Assembly (NCBI GenBank): GCA_003695105.1
Contig: RFIZ01000044.1
Location: 1 to 6,169, forward strand
DNA length: 6,169 nt
DNA from: Fidelibacterota bacterium
GTDB lineage: Bacteria > Fidelibacterota > Marinisomatia > Marinisomatales > J089
Reading direction: 5' to 3'
How positions within the stretch are numbered: the stretch's first letter is position 1; the number at the start of each line of letters is the position of its first letter. This document shows, one piece after another, positions 1 through 5,529 of the stretch. A model generated the notes under the pieces. That model made no database searches. It worked only from the letters and a program-made list of their open reading frames with translations, and was not told the DNA's origin. A program made the translations under genes and the position numbers.

Positions 1-2900
1 ACCCGGGACACGCGGCTTTCCGGGTCGCGGATATCCCCGAAAACGATGGCATCCGTCGGGCAGGTTTGTTCACAGGCCGTTTTGATTTCCCCGTCACGAA
101 TCGCCCGGTGTTCGTTTTTGGAATCGATTTTCACCCGATTGATCCGCTGGACGCAATAGGTGCATTTTTCCATGACTCCCCGGAAGCGTACCGTCACCTC
201 CGGATTCATGGCCATCTTGACAATCTCAGGGGTGTCCTTGGTGTAATTGTAGAAGTTGAAGCGCCGGACCTTATAGGGACAATTGTTAGAGCAATAGCGG
301 GTGCCGACACAACGATTGTAGGCCATGGCATTGAGACCGTCGGGAGTGTGCGAAGTGGCGCCCACCGGACAGACTTGTTCACAGGGGGCGTTTTCACACT
401 GTTGACAGGCCACCGGTTCGATGACCATTTCCGGATCATCGAAATCACCCCGGTAGTAACGGTCCAGGCGCATCCAGTGCATTTCCCGGCCCCGTTCCAC
501 CTGTTCTTTTCCGACGATGGGAATATTGTTTTCACTCTGGCAGGCAATGGTGCAGGCATTGCAGCCCGTGCAGACGGTCAAATCAATGGACATACCCCAT
601 TGGGGGCCCTGGGAATAGTCCGGTTCTTCCCAGAGGGATTTCAGGGGCGGATGCTCGACCGCCTCTTCGACGAAATCCGGGTTCCGGCGGTACTCCTCCA
701 GCGTCGCTTCCCGGTAAATGGCGGGTAACCGCTTCTGGATGGCTTCCCGGGCCAGCTTCTCCGTATCCAAACCGTGGTGATCCTGGGTACAGGCAAGCGT
801 CAGGCGCTGTCCGGTTTTCCGGAGCCGGACCGGTCCGGAGTACAAGGGACCCAATTCAGCGTAGAGAGGATAGACGTTGACCCCGACTCCGTTTCCAATG
901 CGACCGGCGGCGGTGCGGCCGTATCCCAGTTCCAGGGTCAAGGTACGATCGGCCTGACCGGGTACGATCCATACGGGTAGTTCCAGAGACCGGCCGCCTA
1001 CCGATACTTCCGCCACGTCGCCCCGTTCCAGACCATAAGTCTCAGCCAGGTGGCGGCTGATCAACAGTGCGTTGTCCCAGGAAAGCTTGGTGACCGGATC
1101 CGGCAATTCCTGGAGCCAGCCGTTGTTGGCAAAGCGTCCGTCATAGACGGAGGGAGAGACCCGGAAAAGGCATTCCAGTTGATCCTGAACCTGAGCCGGG
1201 AACGGAAACGGGTTTCCCCGCACAGCGGCGATCAACCGGGGATGACGGATTTTGACCGGAACAGGATCGACGGTGCTGTCAGGGACCACGCCGTCATGCA
1301 ACGCCCGGTTCCAAACGGCTTCGGAGGGACTGAAATGAGCCCGGAATGTGGCCCGCACCTCTTCGTGACCCGACGTCCGGTTGGGATCGAGCAGCCGGGC
1401 CAGCACCTCCAGGGAAGACGGGGCCTCAAACAACGGTCGAATCTGGGGTTGAATGATACTGACCGTGCCATCGATGTCCCGGGCGTCGCCCCACATTTCC
1501 AGGGGATGGGCCAGGGGAACATGCCATTCGCAGGCGGCGCCGGTTTCATCCCGGTAAAGCCCCAGGTGATAACTGTGTTTGGCCTGGCGCAGGGCCTCCC
1601 GGAAGGGTGATGTCCCCGAATCGGTATACACCGGGTTGGTGTCCAGTAACACGACCGTTTCCACCTCGCCGGAATGCAGCGCCTGCTTCAACTGAGACAG
1701 GCTTTCCGGTGCGTCCAGCAGGAAATCGTCGGTGCCGTAATATTGAACGGTTTCGCCGGTGTTCCACAACGCATCATTGATGGCCGCCACCAGGGCATGG
1801 ACCTGGGGAGGCTGGTGGCGCCCGGCCACCACCAGGGAGCGTTTCTGATTCTGAATCAGATCGATCGCGACTTCCTGAATCCATTTCTGGTCCAGTCCGC
1901 TGTTACGGTAGTCCAGCACCGCTTCCACCACCGGCAGTTCCAGCCCCAGGAACTGGAGCTGATACACCAGTTCGGCGGTGAAAGCGCCTATCAGGGACGA
2001 AGGAATCCGGTAGCGGTTGTCTGCCATTCCGCCGGTGACGGTCAGGGAACTTTCCACCACATACAGACGATTCATTTCATCCTGTTCCGTCTCCACCCGG
2101 CGTCCCCGGGCAAAGCCGGCGGCGTTGCGGACGGCGTCCCGTTCCGTCAGCAGAAAATCGGCATCGAGGGACAAAATGACCCGTGCCTTGTCGAAAGAAT
2201 AGCGGGGTTGCACCCGTTTTCGGGTGGCCTGGCGCACCCCCTGCCGAATGGCGTGATCGCTGACGGGTTCGGTGGTGAACCAGCGGGCTTGTGGATAGGT
2301 CGAAAGAATTTCCTGTCGGAGACGGATCAGCGTGGGAGAATTGGAAGAGCTGCTGAGGAAAGCTACACCGGATCCCTGATGGGCCCTCAGGTCCTGACGA
2401 AATTGTTCCCAGACACCGTAAAAATCGGACCAGCGCATTTCCTGCCCGAAATGTACCGGCCGCTGGGACCGGTCCGGGTCATAGAGGCCCAGGATTGCCG
2501 CCTGGGTCCACACATCGGCCTTGCCGCCGGAGGAGGGGTGGAGTTCGTTTCCTTCCAATTTGGTGGGGCGCCCTTCGTGGTTTTCCACCACCACACCCCG
2601 GACATCCAGCCCCAGGGGGAGCGCCGAGGCATAATACAGGGGGATTCCCGGCAGAATATCTTCCGGGGCACCCACGTAGGGAATGATTTTTTCTACGGGA
2701 CGCCGGCATCCGGCCAACCCGGCCAGGGCCAGGGAAGCTCCCATGAGGGATAGAAAGGACCGGCGGGAAAGGGAGCTCATCTCCAGGGTCCCTTCCGGAA
2801 ATTCATTTTCCACAAAACGCCGGAATTCTTCCGTCTGGGCCATATCTTCCAGACTGCGCCAGTACCGGTCCCGGGGAGTAGCAGGCAGATTCTTTTTCAT
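1..2900 (-). CDS. actB: Alternative Complex III subunit ActB, fused molybdopterin-oxidoreductase-like and iron-sulfur protein (3' end missing)
   Basis: 966 codons are readable in one frame without a stop; the gene leaves the window at its C-terminal end. Residues 1-45 are a leader-like extension. A twin-arginine motif (LSRRSFLSLMG, R46-R47) and a hydrophobic stretch follow, ending in LAGC at C65. About 66-720 match the B1 domain, which has the fold of molybdopterin oxidoreductases but in this family carries no molybdenum cofactor. About 770-966 form the B2 iron-sulfur domain with 15 cysteines: C777/780/783/787, C832/835/840/844, C864/870/874 and C913/916/943/947. That number suits the three [4Fe-4S] and one [3Fe-4S] clusters known for ActB. 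In the complex it relays electrons on the periplasmic side during menaquinol oxidation. The start overlaps the actA stop as ATGA. Family proteins are around 1,000 residues, so probably only a few dozen are missing. Identity is near certain; cluster assignment rests on family knowledge. Confidence 0.96.
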   Translation of the reverse strand, partial: MKKNLPATPRDRYWRSLEDMAQTEEFRRFVENEFPEGTLEMSSLSRRSFLSLMGASLALAGLAGCRRPVEKIIPYVGAPEDILPGIPLYYASALPLGLDVRGVVVENHEGRPTKLEGNELHPSSGGKADVWTQAAILGLYDPDRSQRPVHFGQEMRWSDFYGVWEQFRQDLRAHQGSGVAFLSSSSNSPTLIRLRQEILSTYPQARWFTTEPVSDHAIRQGVRQATRKRVQPRYSFDKARVILSLDADFLLTERDAVRNAAGFARGRRVETEQDEMNRLYVVESSLTVTGGMADNRYRIPSSLIGAFTAELVYQLQFLGLELPVVEAVLDYRNSGLDQKWIQEVAIDLIQNQKRSLVVAGRHQPPQVHALVAAINDALWNTGETVQYYGTDDFLLDAPESLSQLKQALHSGEVETVVLLDTNPVYTDSGTSPFREALRQAKHSYHLGLYRDETGAACEWHVPLAHPLEMWGDARDIDGTVSIIQPQIRPLFEAPSSLEVLARLLDPNRTSGHEEVRATFRAHFSPSEAVWNRALHDGVVPDSTVDPVPVKIRHPRLIAAVRGNPFPFPAQVQDQLECLFRVSPSVYDGRFANNGWLQELPDPVTKLSWDNALLISRHLAETYGLERGDVAEVSVGGRSLELPVWIVPGQADRTLTLELGYGRTAAGRIGNGVGVNVYPLYAELGPLYSGPVRLRKTGQRLTLACTQDHHGLDTEKLAREAIQKRLPAIYREATLEEYRRNPDFVEEAVEHPPLKSLWEEPDYSQGPQWGMSIDLTVCTGCNACTIACQSENNIPIVGKEQVERGREMHWMRLDRYYRGDFDDPEMVIEPVACQQCENAPCEQVCPVGATSHTPDGLNAMAYNRCVGTRYCSNNCPYKVRRFNFYNYTKDTPEIVKMAMNPEVTVRFRGVMEKCTYCVQRINRVKIDSKNEHRAIRDGEIKTACEQTCPTDAIVFGDIRDPESRVSR

Positions 2901-3544
2901 CGGTGACACCCGGCGCAATCGGTGGGGGGATGGATGTTCCGCTCCTGCATATACCGCTGTCCCACTTCGTTCTGGTTGTCCGGAGGCGTCCATCCCATGG
3001 TCGTCAACTGGTCAAACGGGCGCAGATAAGGCGCAGGATTGCGGTGGCAGGAAACACACCAACTCATGCTGAGGGGTTGTACCTGTTGGACCACTTCCAT
3101 TTGGGCGATATTCCCGTGACAGGTTTCGCACCCGATCCCGCCCCGGAGATGGGCACTGTGATTGAAATAGGCATAATCGGGAATCTTGTGGACCCGAATC
3201 CATTGCATCCGGGTACCGGTTTCCCAGCTCTCCCGGATGGGACGCAATTTTTCGCTGTCCGGTTTGATGAGTCGATGACAATTCATGCAGGTTTGGGTAG
3301 GCGGTACACTGGCCACAGCCGATTTTTCCACCGCTACATGGCAGTAACGACAGTCGATACCCAAATCCCCGGCATGGAGTTTATGGCTATAGGGCACCGG
3401 CTGTTCGGGACGGTAGCCCACATCCGTATACCAGGGAGAACCGTAATACCAGATCAATCCCATCAGCCCAACGGCAACAATCAGGAGCCCTGCCACAATC
3501 AGGAGGGGTAAACGGTTCGTCCATTTGGGAAACAGTTGCGCCAT
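2897..3544 (-). CDS. actA: Alternative Complex III subunit ActA, membrane-anchored pentaheme cytochrome c
   Basis: This 215-residue protein has one N-terminal membrane segment (about residues 12-33, uncleaved anchor or signal) and then a periplasmic domain with five CXXCH haem c motifs: CRYCH (65-69), CMNCH (86-90), CETCH (139-143), CVSCH (163-167) and CAGCH (210-214). The last ends one residue before the stop. Five haems, one anchor and position directly before actB identify ActA, which passes electrons from the iron-sulfur subunit towards a soluble cytochrome or a haem-copper oxidase. Histidines 54, 57, 129 and 132 in YSHKLH and NHSAHL are plausible distal haem ligands (inference). The ATG at 3544 is chosen because it lies just before the membrane segment and no upstream in-frame ATG is close. 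No good Shine-Dalgarno precedes it. It is the first gene of the leftward operon and overlaps actB by 4 bp. Confidence 0.96.
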   Translation of the reverse strand: MAQLFPKWTNRLPLLIVAGLLIVAVGLMGLIWYYGSPWYTDVGYRPEQPVPYSHKLHAGDLGIDCRYCHVAVEKSAVASVPPTQTCMNCHRLIKPDSEKLRPIRESWETGTRMQWIRVHKIPDYAYFNHSAHLRGGIGCETCHGNIAQMEVVQQVQPLSMSWCVSCHRNPAPYLRPFDQLTTMGWTPPDNQNEVGQRYMQERNIHPPTDCAGCHR

Positions 3545-3605
3545 GCAGTCAGTCTGCCAGAGTAATCCGGGCCTCGTCCTCGCTTTGGTTATTGATACGG
3601 ATTCA

Positions 3606-3637
3606 CAAAAATAAGTGGCGCAAGATTACAAGTACAA
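3606..3637 (-). promoter_or_regulatory. Candidate promoter of actA-actB
   Basis: Read on the minus strand, TTGTAC (3637-3632) and TATTTT (3613-3608) are 18 bp apart, as in a sigma-70-type promoter. The same downstream box reads TATTTTTG (3613-3606), which fits the Bacteroidota -7 consensus TAnnTTTG; GTTG lies 21 bp upstream of it, near the TTTG expected at -33. Transcription would start near 3600 and leave a leader of about 55 nt before the actA ATG. This is a motif match only. Confidence 0.4.
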
Positions 3638-3645
3638 CCTTTACC

Positions 3646-3661
3646 AAAGCAAGCGTGCTTT
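3646..3661. repeat. Short inverted repeat (6-bp arms, 4-nt loop)
   Basis: AAAGCA (3646-3651) and TGCTTT (3656-3661) are exact inverted copies around AGCG. The feature sits just upstream of the candidate actA -35 box. It could be a small operator or chance. It lacks the long GC stem and immediate T-run of an intrinsic terminator, although a run of seven T follows at 3677. Confidence 0.35.
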
Positions 3662-3688
3662 TCCCTTTCGAAGAGATTTTTTTCTCCG

Positions 3689-3703
3689 TTTCTCGACGAG
3701 AAA
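3689..3703. promoter_or_regulatory. 15-bp dyad TTTCTCGACGAGAAA, candidate operator
   Basis: TTTCTCG (3689-3695) and CGAGAAA (3697-3703) are perfect inverted repeats around a single central A. Compact odd-length dyads like this are typical of dimeric repressor sites. It lies about 50 bp upstream of the candidate actA -35 box and about 105 bp upstream of the candidate repressor-operon -35 box, so either operon could be its target. The binding protein is unknown. Confidence 0.4.
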
Positions 3704-3764
3704 ACTGGATAAATACATCCAATTTTCAGCATTCGTCCGCCACCGGTGCCGGTCCCGTTTCCCC

Positions 3765-3780
3765 GGCAGGAATTCCTGCC
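3765..3780. promoter_or_regulatory. Perfect 16-bp palindrome GGCAGGAATTCCTGCC
   Basis: Every base pairs with its mirror partner, from G3765 to C3780; symmetry stops at the next base on each side. The centre lies 28 bp in front of the nearest base of the candidate -35 box of the rightward operon (3808-3813 centre about 38 bp away). It suits binding by a symmetric dimer better than a terminator, because there is no loop and no T-run. A smaller palindrome, CACCGGTG, lies nearby at 3741-3748. Confidence 0.45.
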
Positions 3781-3807
3781 CGTTCGGCCGGAAAATTGGA
3801 TTACATA

Positions 3808-3837
3808 TTGGAAATGGGTTTACGAAATGTGTAAAAT
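3808..3837 (+). promoter_or_regulatory. Candidate promoter of the TetR-barrel-ABC operon
   Basis: TTGGAA (3808-3813) and TAAAAT (3832-3837) are separated by 18 bp, a reasonable sigma-70-like pair. Transcription would begin at about 3844, essentially at the ATG of the TetR-type gene (3843). If this is right, the message would have almost no 5' leader, which fits the absence of a Shine-Dalgarno there. A promoter further upstream is not excluded. Confidence 0.4.
3819..3835. promoter_or_regulatory. Candidate TetR-type operator TTTAC-N7-GTAAA
   Basis: TTTAC (3819-3823) and GTAAA (3831-3835) are exact inverted copies, centred on A3827, in a 17-bp site. The right arm overlaps the candidate -10 box. 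A second, looser inverted pair shares it: TTACATATT (3801-3809) against AATGTGTAA (3826-3834), with 8 of 9 positions matching. TetR-family repressors usually bind such sites at their own promoters, so autoregulation by the adjacent gene is the natural reading. This is inference from position and symmetry. Confidence 0.45.
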
Positions 3838-3842
3838 TTGAT

Positions 3843-4442
3843 ATGAATCGTAAAGGCAGTACCACTTCACTTCCGGCGACAGCGGACAAATTGAAACAGG
3901 CCGGGTGGGAATTGTTTCGTCGTTTTGGCTGGAGAAAAGTGACGGTGGAAGACATCTCCCGTCAGGCGGGAGTGAGCAAAGTGACCTTTTATAAGTATTA
4001 TCAAAACAAGCAGGATTTGCTTCAGTCCCTGCTGAAGGACGAACTGGAATGGAGCCGGCAACGGTTCCGGTCCATCATGGAATCTCCGCTGCCCTTTCGG
4101 GAAAAGGTACAACAGATGCTGGTGGAAAAGAACAAGTCCAGCGCCCGCTTTGGAGAACAACTGTTGCAGGACCTGGCCACCGGCGATCCATCGATATACC
4201 AACAATTGGTGGAAATGTCCCGGGAATTTCAGCAGGAAATTTTGGCGGCTTTCGCGGCCGAGCAGCAACAGGGAAGGATCCGGCCGTCTTTGTCCATGGA
4301 ATTGCTGGAATACCTGATGAACCGGTTTCAGGACATGTATCGGGATCCGGACCTGCAACGCTTGTATTCCGACAAAGCCACCCTCATCGCAGAATTGACG
4401 GAATTTCTGTTCTATGGTATCTCCCCGCCGGTCCGGAACTGA
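3843..4442 (+). CDS. TetR/AcrR-family transcriptional regulator
   Basis: This 199-residue protein has the usual length of the family. The N-terminal domain carries the TetR helix-turn-helix at about residues 34-53 (TVEDISRQAGVSKVTFYKYY), followed by the typical NKQDLL. Helix 1 is around 13-29 (ending ELFRRFGW). Residues from about 65 to 199 are helical and unlike a named ligand-binding subfamily, so the inducer cannot be told. It should act as a dimeric cytoplasmic repressor released by a small ligand. The frame is open back to 3615, but the ATG at 3843 gives a family-normal N-terminus and the upstream translation is not TetR-like. No clear Shine-Dalgarno is seen. It opens an operon with the barrel protein and the ABC ATPase, and probably controls it; a role at the divergent act promoter is possible but unsupported. 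Confidence 0.93.
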   Translation: MNRKGSTTSLPATADKLKQAGWELFRRFGWRKVTVEDISRQAGVSKVTFYKYYQNKQDLLQSLLKDELEWSRQRFRSIMESPLPFREKVQQMLVEKNKSSARFGEQLLQDLATGDPSIYQQLVEMSREFQQEILAAFAAEQQQGRIRPSLSMELLEYLMNRFQDMYRDPDLQRLYSDKATLIAELTEFLFYGISPPVRN

Positions 4443-5517
4443 ACGGACATCCGTTGCCATTGGCTGGGTTCTGGCCATCAGCCTAGCGGGAGCGGGCGTC
4501 CGCTTTCAGGGACAGGTCCTCTTTTCCCGCTATCAGACCTCCGATCGTTCCACCACCACGACAGGTCTGAAATATTTGCCCCAGCTGCAACTGGGGTATC
4601 CCCTTCCCTGGGGTTTCGTCAACGCCGATTTGACGGGTCAATTGGACTGGCCCGTTACCGGGGACGGCTCTCAGCCCACGGCCGGCTGGTACCGCGCCCT
4701 GCTCCGCACCGGAGGAGACACCTGGGATCTCCAGGGCGGACTCCAGCAGATCAATTTCGGTCCCGGTCGTTACCTCCGTTCCCTTCGCTGGTTCGATGCC
4801 ATCGACCCCACTGATCCCCTCCAGTTGACCAACGGGGTGAAGGGCCTTCGCCTGGATGCCTATGGTATGCGTTCGGTGACCCGGATCTGGCTGCTGGAAA
4901 ATTCGAGGGACTTACGGGGACTGGAGTCGATTCCCGGCCGGGGGAAAACTCCGGAGTACGGCGGGCGCTGGCTGATTTCCAGCGGCGGTGACTGGGGGAT
5001 CACCTTCCATCACCGTCAGATCGGCGCCGCACCCGGCGCGATCGACTCGGCCGCCCAGGAATGGCGGCTGGCCTTCGACGGCGCGGTGGATGTGGGTCCC
5101 GGGCTCTGGTTCGAATGGGTGGAAAACCGGCGCGATTATTCCGGGAATTTTCCCGGCAATCAGGAGTATTTCCTTACCGTCGGCGGTGATTACACCCTGC
5201 CCCTCTGGAGCGGTGTGACGGTGGCGGTCGAATCCTTCCAGGAACGGCTGGGATCCTGGACGGATCCCCGGTCCCGTCTTCGGGTCATGGCCGTGGATGT
5301 CCGCCTGCCGGTCAATTTTACCGATACCCTTTCGTGGCTCACCTATCGAAATTCGGCGGCAGGCTGGACCGTGTCCACCTGGAGTTGGCAACGGGTATTG
5401 GATGCCTGGATCGTGTATCTGGGCTGGATTCACCACACCGGTTCCCTGGACCGGTTGCCCAGCGGAGCTCCATTTTCGGATGGCCTCTATCTGGCGCTCA
5501 TTTTCAATCATGGATAA
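4414..5517 (+). CDS. Predicted outer-membrane beta-barrel protein, function unknown
   Basis: The 367-residue product starts with a signal-like segment: basic RR at 5-6 and R11, then a hydrophobic run (13-29), with possible cleavage after A27 or G33. The rest is rich in Gly, Trp, Tyr and Asp, with alternating polar/non-polar stretches such as WDLQGGLQQINFG and SWLTYRNSAAGWTVSTWSW, as expected for a transmembrane beta-barrel; no helical membrane span follows. The most distinctive block is residues 113-145, with NFGPGRYLRSLRWFD and IDPTDPLQLTNGVKGL. From memory it resembles uncharacterised barrel-like proteins beside ABC exporters in Bacteroidota and related groups; I cannot confirm this. The ATG at 4414 lies 29 bp inside the TetR gene; GGA 11 nt upstream is a weak ribosome site. 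The C-terminus (LALIFNHG) does not end in the Phe common for BamA-inserted barrels. It may be the outer-membrane partner of the downstream transporter. Confidence 0.75.
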   Translation: MVSPRRSGTERTSVAIGWVLAISLAGAGVRFQGQVLFSRYQTSDRSTTTTGLKYLPQLQLGYPLPWGFVNADLTGQLDWPVTGDGSQPTAGWYRALLRTGGDTWDLQGGLQQINFGPGRYLRSLRWFDAIDPTDPLQLTNGVKGLRLDAYGMRSVTRIWLLENSRDLRGLESIPGRGKTPEYGGRWLISSGGDWGITFHHRQIGAAPGAIDSAAQEWRLAFDGAVDVGPGLWFEWVENRRDYSGNFPGNQEYFLTVGGDYTLPLWSGVTVAVESFQERLGSWTDPRSRLRVMAVDVRLPVNFTDTLSWLTYRNSAAGWTVSTWSWQRVLDAWIVYLGWIHHTGSLDRLPSGAPFSDGLYLALIFNHG

Positions 5518-5522
5518 AAGGA
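5518..5522 (+). promoter_or_regulatory. Ribosome binding site AAGGA of the ABC ATPase gene
   Basis: AAGGA ends 7 nt before the ATG at 5530 and starts directly after the stop codon of the barrel gene. It is the clearest Shine-Dalgarno in the window and supports this start over the internal Met at residue 17. Confidence 0.7.
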
Positions 5523-5529
5523 ATCTTCT

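Larger units (their letters stand above)
3545..3842. other. Divergent intergenic regulatory region
   Basis: These 298 bp separate the starts of actA (leftward) and the TetR-type gene (rightward). The stretch from about 3590 to 3840 is richer in A and T than the genes on either side. Open frames cross it, including an upstream extension of the repressor frame to 3615, but their translations (basic, Phe/Arg-rich) show no recognisable protein, so I treat it as non-coding. It contains candidate promoters in both directions and several inverted repeats listed separately. Confidence 0.8.

Noticed and set aside
66..728. 220-codon plus-strand open frame
   Set aside because: Antisense to the iron-sulfur domain of actB, where all 15 cysteines are in the minus-strand frame; a shadow of GC-rich codon use.
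1050..1610. 186-codon plus-strand open frame
   Set aside because: Antisense to the middle of actB with no recognisable features.
1674..2753. 359-codon plus-strand open frame
   Set aside because: It lies entirely antisense to actB, whose protein has recognisable ActB sequence throughout. The plus-strand translation shows no domain.
1..2900. Functional molybdenum enzyme
   Set aside because: The large domain resembles molybdopterin oxidoreductases, but the delayed Tat motif, the fused 15-cysteine iron-sulfur domain and the adjacent pentaheme actA identify ActB, whose B1 domain lacks the cofactor.
2903..3511. 202-codon plus-strand open frame opposite actA
   Set aside because: The opposite strand carries five CXXCH motifs and a membrane anchor; this frame has nothing comparable.
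3646..3683. Intrinsic terminator (hairpin followed by T7)
   Set aside because: The stem is only 6 bp and AT-rich, and the T-run starts 15 nt after it. No gene ends nearby, since both flanking genes start from this region.
3615..3842. N-terminal extension of the TetR protein by 76 residues
   Set aside because: The extension has no TetR-family counterpart and crosses the promoter and dyad region. The ATG at 3843 gives a normal family N-terminus.
3867..4478. 203-codon minus-strand open frame opposite the TetR gene
   Set aside because: The plus strand encodes a clear TetR helix-turn-helix. The minus frame is its shadow.
4912..5511. 199-codon minus-strand open frame opposite the barrel gene
   Set aside because: It has no signal, domain or ribosome site, and the plus-strand gene fits the operon spacing.
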